DNA from: Christensenellaceae bacterium
GTDB taxonomy: Bacteria; Bacillota; Clostridia; Christensenellales; UBA1750
Direction of reading: 5' to 3'
Assembly (NCBI GenBank): GCA_031287285.1
Contig: JAITTC010000141.1
Coordinates: 1 to 6,737 of the forward strand
Length of the DNA: 6,737 bases
Both the position numbers and the translations under genes were made by a program. Under the pieces are notes generated by a model. The model saw nothing but the letters and a program-made list of their open reading frames with translations, did not search any database and was not told where the DNA came from. Below are positions 1 through 5,680 of the stretch, piece after piece; position 1 is the first letter of the stretch, and every line of letters begins with the position of its first letter.

Positions 1-403
1 GGGTATCGAGGCAGAGCACGGCCATCGATTCGTTCCGCTGGCTGGTGAAGAGATGCACGCAATAGTTCCCGGCGGCCGTGGCCGTAGAAAGCAGGGGCCT
101 TTCCCCAAAGCGATCCCGCATGTAAAGGGCCAAAACGTCGCGCAGATGGCTTAAAAACAGCGCGGTGCTGGATCCGACGCCGGGCACGGACCGGAGATCC
201 TCAAAGTCAGCGTCGAGCACGCTCGAAAGCGAACCGAAGCGATCGATCAGCCGATGAGCGAGCTCGTTGGTATCAGAACGAGGGATGGAGTAAAAGAGCA
301 GAAGCTCTAAAACCTCGTGTGAAGAGAAACCCTGGATGCCTTCATGGGCGGCTCGGTCGCGCAGGCGCGCGCGGTGGCCTTCGTGCGGGTTTTGCTTGCC
401 CAT
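1..403 (-). CDS. radC: RadC/JAB-domain protein, N-terminal part (cut by window edge)
   Basis: The gene runs leftwards out of the window; 134 codons are visible from an ATG at 403. The protein begins MGKQNPHEGHRARLRDRAA. A helix-hairpin-helix region follows at about residues 28-85 (HEVLELLLFYSIPRSDTNE, then DLRSVPGVGSSTALFL), typical of RadC-family proteins. The start of the JPCM/JAB (JAMM-type) metal-binding domain appears at about 107-134. E125, in SQRNESMAVLCLD, sits where the JAMM glutamate is expected; the HxH...D part lies beyond position 1. RadC proteins were named for DNA repair, but their actual role is not settled. The start is supported by a GGTGAGG stretch directly upstream, although the spacing is short. 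An ATG at 413 is out of frame. The gene is divergent from the E2-like gene at 605. Family assignment is firm; completeness cannot be judged. Confidence 0.9.
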   Translation of the reverse strand, partial: MGKQNPHEGHRARLRDRAAHEGIQGFSSHEVLELLLFYSIPRSDTNELAHRLIDRFGSLSSVLDADFEDLRSVPGVGSSTALFLSHLRDVLALYMRDRFGERPLLSTATAAGNYCVHLFTSQRNESMAVLCLDT

Positions 404-434
404 ACCTCACCATCTTTCTAAGCAAATCATCAAA

Positions 435-454
435 CCGTGCGAATCCGTGCGGAT
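435..454. repeat. Two tandem 10-bp repeats, possible operator
   Basis: CCGTGCGAAT at 435-444 is followed directly by CCGTGCGGAT at 445-454, with one mismatch. The second copy also forms a small imperfect inverted repeat: 440-446 against 451-457, loop GTGC, one G-T pair. The repeat sits about 30 bp upstream of the radC start in the divergent intergenic region. A one-helical-turn period would suit a regulator site, but the role is inferred only from position. Confidence 0.3.
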
Positions 455-509
455 TTGAAAAATTAAAGTTCGACGATTCTTTACGAAATCCTCTTTTTTC
501 ATCCTTTCT

Positions 510-537
510 TTTACAGAAAAAGAGGAAGGCTTATGGT
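510..537 (+). promoter_or_regulatory. Possible sigma-A promoter for the E2-like gene
   Basis: TTTACA (510-515) and TATGGT (532-537) are separated by 16 nt, which fits a sigma-70/A-type promoter with one mismatch in the -35 and two in the -10. It would give a leader of about 60 nt. That leader is strikingly purine-rich from about 553 to 598. This is the best match in the 200-bp gap, but not a strong one. Confidence 0.3.
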
Positions 538-590
538 TTTTGTCGTATTTTAGAGTAAGAGAGGAAGGGGAAACGGGAAGAGGATTTGGA

Positions 591-598
591 AAGGGGAG
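591..598 (+). promoter_or_regulatory. Ribosome binding site fixing the TTG start at 605
   Basis: AAGGGGAG lies 6 nt upstream of TTG at 605. A nearer TTG at 601 is out of frame, and the first in-frame ATG (codon 24, position 674) has no comparable site. The TTG start also keeps the N-terminal basic segment that precedes the conserved domain. Confidence 0.6.
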
Positions 599-604
599 TT
601 TTGC

Positions 605-1456
605 TTGCAAGGAAGGCAGAAGCGCAAATGGGGCGACCGCTATGATGGGTGGAAGGTTCGCAGGCTAGACCCAATGTTTTTGCTGATTCCGCATATCATG
701 CGCACTCGGGTGGACGCGCAGGTCTACATGGAAGAGGAGTTCAATATCTCCGCCATGGAGGAACTGGTTAAGCAGCAGAAAGAAAGTATTCCGGGGCTGA
801 CCCTTCTTCATGTCATCCTTGCCGCGCTGGTGCGGCTCGTTTCGCAAAGGCCGCGTCTGAATCGCTTCACTAGCGGCGGGAATATCTACGCGCGGAACCA
901 CTTCCGCATCTCGATGATGGTCAAGGAAGAGATGAGCGATGGGGCGCCGGAAGCCTGCGTCATGCCCTATTTTGAGATGACCGACAGCCTCGCGGACGTG
1001 GTGCTGAGATTTAACGTAGCCAGGGATGAGGCCCTGCGCGCGGCCGGAAACAGCACCGACAGCACGGTTCGGATCCTTGGCGCGATCCCAAACATCATTC
1101 GGCGCGGCTTCGTCAACCTGATGCGCGGGCTTGATTCAATGGGCCTGATGCCGCGGCTCATCAACCGGGTTTCGCCCTTTCATTCGAGCTTCTTCGTTAC
1201 CTCGATGGGTTCCATTGGCATCGACCCCATCTATCACCACCTCTATGAGTTCGGAACGACCTCGGTCTTCGTGGCCATCGGCAAGAAGCGCGGCGAAAGG
1301 GACGACAGAACCATGCTCTTCCGCTTTGTGCTCGACGAACGCATCTGCGATGGCTACTACTATGCCCAGTCGGTCCGCAGGCTCAGGGGCTATTTCAAAA
1401 ACCCGGCGCAGTTGATGAATCCGCCGGATGCAGTCGTTACCGACGACGGAATTTAG
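605..1456 (+). CDS. Stand-alone 2-oxo acid dehydrogenase E2-type acyltransferase-like protein with altered catalytic motif
   Basis: This 283-aa protein resembles the C-terminal catalytic domain (CAT-like fold) of dihydrolipoamide acyltransferases (E2). It has no lipoyl domain and no subunit-binding domain. The N-terminal part (about 20-100) has the E2-like layout: RLDPMFLLIPHIMRTRVDAQ, a strand plus helix around FNISAMEELVKQQKE, then GLTLLHVILAALVRLVSQRP. Residues 190-225 contain FHSSFFVTSMGSIGI, and the C-terminal signature is DERICDGYYYAQ (244-255). In true E2 enzymes this signature is DHRxxDG with a catalytic His; here that position is Glu245, while Asp249 and Gly250 are kept. Acetyl or acyl transfer by the standard mechanism is therefore doubtful. 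It may be a related acyltransferase with other chemistry or a non-catalytic binding protein. The start is TTG (see the ribosome binding site at 591). No E1, E3 or lipoyl-protein gene is adjacent. Family assignment is confident, function unknown. Confidence 0.8.
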   Translation: MQGRQKRKWGDRYDGWKVRRLDPMFLLIPHIMRTRVDAQVYMEEEFNISAMEELVKQQKESIPGLTLLHVILAALVRLVSQRPRLNRFTSGGNIYARNHFRISMMVKEEMSDGAPEACVMPYFEMTDSLADVVLRFNVARDEALRAAGNSTDSTVRILGAIPNIIRRGFVNLMRGLDSMGLMPRLINRVSPFHSSFFVTSMGSIGIDPIYHHLYEFGTTSVFVAIGKKRGERDDRTMLFRFVLDERICDGYYYAQSVRRLRGYFKNPAQLMNPPDAVVTDDGI

Positions 1457-1480
1457 CCTAAAAAAGGCCGTTTTATGCGC

Positions 1481-1539
1481 CATTTTGAGCAATGAACCCG
1501 GCGCGGCCTTGAGCAGCGCCGGGTTCATTGCTCAAAATG
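1481..1539. repeat. Perfect 24-bp inverted repeat with 11-nt loop
   Basis: The arms at 1481-1504 and 1516-1539 are exact reverse complements over 24 bp; the loop is GGCCTTGAGCA (1505-1515). The left arm begins CATTTTGAGCAATG and ends CCCGGCGC. It starts 24 nt after the E2-like stop codon, so it could end or protect that transcript. However, no T-run follows the right arm (next bases CTCCTTTCAG), and none flanks the other side, so it is not a standard rho-independent terminator. It could also be a dispersed palindromic element (REP-like). No second copy is present in the window. Confidence 0.75.
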
Positions 1540-1589
1540 CTCCTTTCAGGAGGCAGCTCAAGCGGCAGGCGGCTGATTTCCGCCCGCTT
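1540..1589 (+). other. Two further hairpins abutting the palindrome; weak terminator candidate
   Basis: Directly after the palindrome, CTCCT (1540-1544) pairs with AGGAG (1548-1552) over a 3-nt loop. Then AAGCG and GGCGG (1560-1564, 1568-1572, with a 3-nt bulge between) pair with CCGCC and CGCTT (1580-1589) over a 7-nt loop. A pyrimidine-rich stretch containing TTTT at about 1602-1605 follows, too far away for a textbook U-tract. Together with 1481-1539, this makes about 110 nt of nearly continuous foldable sequence behind the E2-like gene. Confidence 0.4.
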
Positions 1590-1631
1590 CCTCTACTGCT
1601 CCTTTTGCTATTTATTACATACTTTTAATGT

Positions 1632-1659
1632 TTGTTGAACAGGTCCGGTATGATATAAT
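1632..1659 (+). promoter_or_regulatory. Extended -10 promoter of the sodium-pump genes
   Basis: TGATATAAT (1651-1659) is a perfect extended -10 element (TGnTATAAT). TTGTTG at 1632-1637, 16 nt upstream, gives a weak -35, acceptable for an extended -10 promoter. Transcription would begin near 1666, leaving a leader of roughly 28 nt before the beta-subunit gene. This separates the unit from the E2-like gene upstream. Confidence 0.7.
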
Positions 1660-1693
1660 AAGCGTCGGAATCGTTTAGCAAGAAAGAAGGATT

Positions 1694-2908
1694 ATGGTGG
1701 AAGTCCTAAGCAATTTTGTAGATGCGCTTTTCGGACCGCTGCTTGGCATGGTTGCGGATCCCGTTTCACTTGTGAAGATGGTCGCGATGTGGGCGATTGG
1801 TGGGATCCTAATTTATCTTGCGATTGAAAAGGACATGGAGCCTGGATTGCTTTTGCCCATGGGGATGGGTGCGATTTTGGTTAACCTTCCTTTATCGGGC
1901 GCGATTGATCAGCTTCGCGTAGGCTTGGATGGGATCGCGGAGATTGAACACGGACCGCTCAGCGTGCTGTTTAACGCAGGCATTGCGAATGAGTTGTTTC
2001 CGTTGCTGCTCTTTATCGGCATCGGTGCGATGTGCGACTTTGGGCCGCTGTTGAAGAACCCGAAGCTGTTGGTGTTCGGCGCGGCGGCGCAATTTGGCAT
2101 CTTCTTTACCATACTCCTCGCAGTGGTGATCGGCCACTTTATCCCCGGCACGTTTTCGCTTACGGATGCGGCGTCGGCGGGAATCATTGGCGCGGCGGAT
2201 GGGCCGACGGCGATCTTCGTTTCACAGTACTATAATACAAAGTATATGGGCGCCATTATGGTGGCTGCGTATAGTTACATGGCGTTGGTGCCGATCATTC
2301 AGCCGCCGTGCATTCGCCTGGTGACGACGAAGAAAGAGCGCTTGATCAGAATGCCCTATACGAATAGCGAGGTCAGCCGCAAGGTAAAAATCCTCTTCCC
2401 GATTCTCGTTACGGTTATTGCGGGCGTCGTGGCGCCCCGAAGCGTTGCGCTCGTCGGCTTTTTGATGTTCGGCAATCTGCTGAGAGAGTGCGGGGTATTG
2501 AATAATCTCTCGCAGACGGCGCAAAATGCGCTCGCTAACCTGATTACGATCATTCTGGGGCTTACGGTCGCGGTCAGGATGCAGGCGGATGAGTTCTTGA
2601 CGATGCCTACGCTCATCATCATGCTTCTTGGGCTTTTCGCTTTCGTTTTTGATACGATCGGCGGCGTGATGTTCGCGAAGTTTTTGAATCTCTTCACAAA
2701 GGAAAAAGTGAACCCGATGATAGGCGCTTGCGGGATTTCGGCATTCCCCATGAGCAGCCGCGTCGTGCATAAAATGGGGCTGGCGGAAGATAATCAAAAC
2801 TTCCTTTTGATGCATGCGGCGGGCGTTAACGTTGGGGGGCAGGTTGCGAGCGTGATCGCCGGCGGCATTGTAATCAGCGTCGTTGATCAGCTTACCAAGT
2901 TGATGTAG
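1694..2908 (+). CDS. Sodium ion-translocating decarboxylase, membrane subunit beta (OadB/MmdB/GcdB family)
   Basis: This 404-aa polytopic membrane protein is the Na+ channel/decarboxylation subunit of biotin-dependent decarboxylase pumps. Such pumps release CO2 from carboxybiotin and expel Na+ across the cell membrane. The key residues known from Klebsiella OadB all map here: Asp169 in GAADGPTAIF (D203), Tyr195 in AAYSYMALVP (Y229), and Asn340, Gly344, Ser349 and Arg356 in NPMIGACGISAFPMSSR (N373, G377, S382, R389). Full length and intact key residues suggest a working pump. The substrate (oxaloacetate, methylmalonyl-CoA, glutaconyl-CoA or malonate) cannot be told from this subunit. No carboxyltransferase or biotin carrier is nearby. 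AAGGA (1687-1691) lies only 2 nt before ATG 1694 but 5 nt before GTG 1697, so translation may begin one codon later. The gene has its own promoter at about 1632-1659 and is followed closely by a small OadG-like gene. Confidence 0.93.
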   Translation: MVEVLSNFVDALFGPLLGMVADPVSLVKMVAMWAIGGILIYLAIEKDMEPGLLLPMGMGAILVNLPLSGAIDQLRVGLDGIAEIEHGPLSVLFNAGIANELFPLLLFIGIGAMCDFGPLLKNPKLLVFGAAAQFGIFFTILLAVVIGHFIPGTFSLTDAASAGIIGAADGPTAIFVSQYYNTKYMGAIMVAAYSYMALVPIIQPPCIRLVTTKKERLIRMPYTNSEVSRKVKILFPILVTVIAGVVAPRSVALVGFLMFGNLLRECGVLNNLSQTAQNALANLITIILGLTVAVRMQADEFLTMPTLIIMLLGLFAFVFDTIGGVMFAKFLNLFTKEKVNPMIGACGISAFPMSSRVVHKMGLAEDNQNFLLMHAAGVNVGGQVASVIAGGIVISVVDQLTKLM

Positions 2909-2919
2909 GGGGTGAGGGG

Positions 2920-3042
2920 TTGATCTTGCAGGCATTGCAGGTCATGCTGTTTGGCATGCTGGGCATTTTCATCGTAATGGGCATCATCATCAGCGTGATC
3001 ACTATTTTGGGGAAAACGGGCTCTGCGAAAGGGAAAGAGTAG
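2920..3042 (+). CDS. OadG-like small single-helix subunit (40 aa)
   Basis: A short gene 11 nt after the beta-subunit stop, starting with TTG. GGGGGTGA (2908-2915), one mismatch from the consensus GGAGGTGA, overlaps that stop codon and is suitably spaced for TTG 2920; a TTG at 2926 is the alternative. The product has a single hydrophobic helix at about residues 8-30 (MLFGMLGIFIVMGIIISVI), then a short Gly/Lys-rich cytoplasmic tail (GKTGSAKGKE). This is the layout of OadG/MmdD gamma or delta subunits, which hold the pump complex together. Usual OadG proteins are about 80 aa with a longer tail, so this is a reduced form. The assignment rests on the helix plus position directly behind the beta gene. 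No strong terminator is seen after it. Confidence 0.75.
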   Translation: MILQALQVMLFGMLGIFIVMGIIISVITILGKTGSAKGKE

Positions 3043-3237
3043 AGCTGTCATTGCGGCGAAAAGAACAGCTTGCGCCCTTCGGAGGCCATGGCGATCCCTG
3101 GATTCGCTCTGGTCTTCCGAGGGCAGGCCGGGCAGCGCTTTTTTGCCATCTTGAAGGCCTTTAAGAGGCGCGTCGGCATCCTTTTCGGGAAGAGGATGGA
3201 TTGGGCGGGAGCTTGGCCTGGGTGCAAGGTGAAAGGG

Positions 3238-3717
3238 TTAAACGGCGCGCGGGTGCCCCCAAGCCTTCTGAAGCTCAAAAAAGGCGATATTCCCCTCCGT
3301 TTTTGCGAGCCTAAAGCCGATTTTGGGCAGCGCGGCCTTCCCGCTGGGGCTTACGACCGCATCGAGCAGCGTTTCGCCGCCGAAAACGTCAAAATAATAG
3401 GCTAAAAAGGGCGTAAGAGCCTGCGCGGCGAAGCCCTTGCCCCGGTGGGCCGCCTCGATTTTCAGATTGAAGTCAGCGGTTCTTGTTTCGGGGTTATAGC
3501 GGTGAAAGCTGATCTCGCCGACCGGCTCCCCATCGCTTAGGATCAAGAAAAACCGATTGCGGCCATCGCTTGGGGAAACATTGCGCGCGAACCACTCAGC
3601 CCAGCGGGATTCGGGGAACTCGTGCGTGCCTCCAACATCGCCCATTGTGGCGATATCGCCCCAAAGATGCCGCAAATAGGCCAATTATTCAAAGCTCGGT
3701 TCTCGAATCTCGACCAT
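3238..3717 (-). pseudogene. GNAT family N-acetyltransferase interrupted by an in-frame stop at codon 11
   Basis: From ATG 3717 the frame reads MVEIREPSFE, then TAA (3687-3685), then LAYLRHLWGDIATMGDVGG and onward in the same frame to TAA at 3238. The joined reading frame (about 159 codons) has normal GNAT length. The first ten residues fit the beta-1 strand of GNAT proteins. The acetyl-CoA binding loop is AHRGKGFA (about residues 90-97 of the joined frame), and the C-terminal part has KAALPKIGF. GAGGGG (3725-3730) sits 7 nt upstream of ATG 3717, an excellent ribosome binding site, which supports that as the ancestral start. A single G-to-T change (GAA to TAA) would explain the break. Alternatively, translation might restart at TTG 3684, directly after the stop, giving a 148-aa protein lacking strand 1. 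A base-calling error is the other option. The substrate is unknown. Confidence 0.75.
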
Positions 3718-3764
3718 TTTCAAGCCCCTCGCATTTCTTTTGAATTCGATATTAATAGAATGAT

Positions 3765-3793
3765 CTTTTAGGTCGAAGAAAGGCAACCATCAA
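3765..3793 (-). promoter_or_regulatory. Possible promoter of the GNAT gene
   Basis: Read on the minus strand, TTGATG (3793-3788) and TAAAAG (3770-3765) are separated by 17 nt. Transcription would start near 3758, about 40 nt before ATG 3717. A TATTAAT a little further down is an alternative -10. The GNAT gene therefore has its own signals, downstream of the operon terminator. Confidence 0.35.
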
Positions 3794-3820
3794 GCCATGT
3801 AGATGCCCTGCATAACGATA

Positions 3821-3857
3821 AAAAGGGCCGAGGGACTTCAAAGCCCTCGGCCCTTTT
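3821..3857 (-). terminator. Rho-independent terminator of the iorAB-paaK-ACT operon
   Basis: A perfect 14-bp stem: 3844-3857 against 3821-3834, with a 9-nt loop. On the minus strand it reads AAAAGGGCCGAGGG, loop, CCCTCGGCCCTTTTTAT. The T-tract and the position 6 nt after the ACT gene stop make this a textbook terminator. The plus strand also ends in TTTT, so it may work both ways, but no plus-strand gene reads into it. Confidence 0.92.
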
Positions 3858-3863
3858 GCTGAT

Positions 3864-4292
3864 TTAGCGGGCAATTTCCTCTTGACTCAGCAGGCGAATG
3901 CCCTTTTTGAGCAGCAGGCCTGCTGCTTCCTCTGGCTTGTCGATCCGAAAGAGGATGATGGCCTCATGGTTGATGCGCCGCATGAAGGAGTAGAGGTATT
4001 CGATCGAAAAGCCGCCTTCGCGCAGGATTTGCAGAACGTTGGCAAGGCCGCTCGGCGCGTCCGCGACCGAAACGGCGAGCACCGGCGTAAGGCTCGCCGC
4101 GAAGCCGTTTTGCTGCAGAAGAGAGAGCGCCTTGTCGTTATCGCTCACGATGGCGCGGATTAGCCCGAAATTCGAGGTATCGGCGATGGAGAGGGCCGAA
4201 AGGTCGATGCCGCCGCCCCCGAGGAGGGCGCAGAAGTCCGCAAGCCTGCCCTGGTGGTTCTCGATATAGACCGAAAGCTGTTGAATGAACAC
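3864..4292 (-). CDS. Tandem ACT-domain protein, likely regulator of the aryl-acid operon
   Basis: A 142-aa protein made of two ACT domains, about residues 1-67 and 71-138. The first has the ACT-type turn ENHQGRLADFCALLGGGGID; the second has DAPSGLANVLQILREGGFSI. ACT domains bind amino acids or similar small ligands and usually act allosterically. There is no catalytic or DNA-binding domain. The start is GTG 4292, with AAGGAGG (4302-4308) 9 nt upstream, only 19 nt after the paaK stop. Stand-alone two-ACT proteins next to paaK and iorAB recur in anaerobes. A role as sensor of aromatic or branched amino acids acting on PaaK or IorAB is inferred from context. The run of four glycines in the first domain is slightly unusual. 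Confidence 0.88.
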   Translation of the reverse strand: MFIQQLSVYIENHQGRLADFCALLGGGGIDLSALSIADTSNFGLIRAIVSDNDKALSLLQQNGFAASLTPVLAVSVADAPSGLANVLQILREGGFSIEYLYSFMRRINHEAIILFRIDKPEEAAGLLLKKGIRLLSQEEIAR

Positions 4293-4311
4293 GAAGATGC
4301 GCCTCCTTGTA

Positions 4312-5619
4312 TCAATCGAAGAGATTGCGCTTGTCGAGCACGCGCTTGGACTTGCCCTCGCTGCGCTCGATGGAGTTTGGCTCCACGAGGCGCAGGCGGA
4401 CGGAGAGATTTAAGACCTGTTCGATGGCCCTGCGGACCCGCTCCTCGAGCTGCTCGATCTGGCGAACCTCGTCGAAGGGGAGGTTTGGCATCAGCTCGAC
4501 CTGCACCTCGAGGGTATCGAGGTTGTTGACGCGATCGACCACCAGCAAATAGCGCGGGGCGATGCCCGGAATGCCCATGATGGCGGCCTCGACCTGCGAA
4601 GGGAAGACGTTGACGCCGCGAATGATGAGCATATCGTCGGTGCGGCCGCGCAGGCGGCGGATGCGGCGGTGTGTGCGGCCGCAGACGCAGGGCTCCGCGA
4701 TGATGGAGGTTAAATCGTGGGTGCGGTAACGAAGGAGGGGCATGCCGTCCTTGCTGATGGTGCTGATGACCAGCTCGCCGGTCTCGCCGTCCGGCAGGGG
4801 CGCGCCGCTTTCTGGGTCGAGGATCTCGATCAGGAAGTGATCTTCCCAAACGTGGAGGCCGCTTCTGCCCTCGATGCACTCCATGGCGACGCCCGGGCCC
4901 ATGGTTTCGGTCAGGCCGTAGATGTCAAGCGCCTGGATGCCCAAAAGCTGCTCGATCTGGTCGCGCATGCCCTCGGTCCAGGGTTCTGCGCCGAAGATGC
5001 CCTTGCGCAGCTTCAGGCGCTTTAAATCAAAGTTCGAATCGCGCAGGCTTTCGCCGATCATCAGCGCATACGAAGGGGTGCAGGCAAGCGCCGTGGAGCC
5101 CAAATCCTCCATCAGCATGAGCTGGCGCTTGGTGTTGCCGGAAGAAACGGGCACCACCTGCGCGCCCGCGCGCTGGGCGCCGTCGTGCAATCCAAGGCCG
5201 CCGGTGAAAAGACCATAGCCATAGGCGACCTGCACGGTATCGCGGTAATCGACCTCGGCGCAGCCGAGGCAGCGCGCCACGATTTCGGCCCAAATCAGCA
5301 AATCGTTTTGCGTGTAGCCGGCCACGATCGGCTTGCCCGTGGTGCCTGATGAGGCGTGGATGCGCACGATTTCCTCGCGCGGCGCGGCGAAGAGACCGTA
5401 GGGGTATTCGTCGCGCAGGTCTGTCTTTTGGGTGAAGGGGAGCTTTTGAATGTCGGCCAGGGTCTTGACGTCCTCGGGGACGAGGCCCTTTTCCTGCATC
5501 CGCTCGCGATAGAGGGGCACGTTCTGATAAACGCGCTGCACGGTCGCCTGGAGCCTTTCAAGCTGGAGGCGCTCCAGATCCTCCCTTTTCATGGTTTCCA
5601 CGGGCTTGTTCCAGAACAT
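4312..5619 (-). CDS. paaK: Phenylacetate-CoA ligase (AMP-forming), PaaK family
   Basis: A 435-aa cytoplasmic adenylate-forming enzyme that converts phenylacetate or another aryl acetate with ATP and CoA to the CoA thioester, AMP and pyrophosphate. Motifs in order are the P-loop SSGTTGKP (90-97), GAEPW (210-214), YGLTET (234-239), YRTHD (298-302), GRTDDMLIIRGVNVFP (325-340), and C-terminal EGKSKRV (421-427), carrying the lysine typical of the last adenylation motif. Length matches PaaK (about 430-440). The N-terminus MFWNKPVETMKREDLERLQ is the usual PaaK start, which supports ATG 5619; AAAGGCGTGA upstream serves as the ribosome binding site. It lies 61 nt after iorB and 19 nt before the ACT gene. 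No aerobic paa genes (epoxidase, ring opening) are present, so the partner is IorAB. Indoleacetate or hydroxyphenylacetate are equally possible substrates. Confidence 0.95.
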   Translation of the reverse strand: MFWNKPVETMKREDLERLQLERLQATVQRVYQNVPLYRERMQEKGLVPEDVKTLADIQKLPFTQKTDLRDEYPYGLFAAPREEIVRIHASSGTTGKPIVAGYTQNDLLIWAEIVARCLGCAEVDYRDTVQVAYGYGLFTGGLGLHDGAQRAGAQVVPVSSGNTKRQLMLMEDLGSTALACTPSYALMIGESLRDSNFDLKRLKLRKGIFGAEPWTEGMRDQIEQLLGIQALDIYGLTETMGPGVAMECIEGRSGLHVWEDHFLIEILDPESGAPLPDGETGELVISTISKDGMPLLRYRTHDLTSIIAEPCVCGRTHRRIRRLRGRTDDMLIIRGVNVFPSQVEAAIMGIPGIAPRYLLVVDRVNNLDTLEVQVELMPNLPFDEVRQIEQLEERVRRAIEQVLNLSVRLRLVEPNSIERSEGKSKRVLDKRNLFD

Positions 5620-5680
5620 CGGGGTTCACGCCTTTCGATGCTTTTTTGTTAGCCTGCCTTTTTATCCGGCCTCTTTGCTC

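Noticed and set aside
319..610. Short open frames on both strands (319-558 plus, 407-610 minus)
   Set aside because: The plus frame overlaps the radC start region in antisense, the minus frame fills the divergent promoter region, and neither has recognisable domains or a good ribosome binding site.
1635..1659. TTGAAC as the -35 of the promoter at 1654
   Set aside because: The spacer to TATAAT would be only 13 nt. The extended -10 with a weak upstream -35 explains the promoter better.
2222..2935. 237-aa minus-strand frame
   Set aside because: Antisense shadow of the well-supported beta-subunit gene, with charged, low-sense composition.
3043..3070. AGCTGT/ACAGCT inverted repeat after the small OadG-like gene as a terminator
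   Set aside because: Only 6 bp of stem with a 16-nt loop and no T-run; too weak to call.
3043..3237. Open frames on both strands (3048-3278 minus, 3070-3405 plus) in the convergent spacer
   Set aside because: Both run into the GNAT frame in a different frame or in antisense, have no recognisable domain and no ribosome binding site. I see no gene in this spacer.
4160..4879. 239-aa minus-strand frame
   Set aside because: Arg/Pro/His-rich out-of-frame shadow of paaK and the ACT gene, with no family resemblance.
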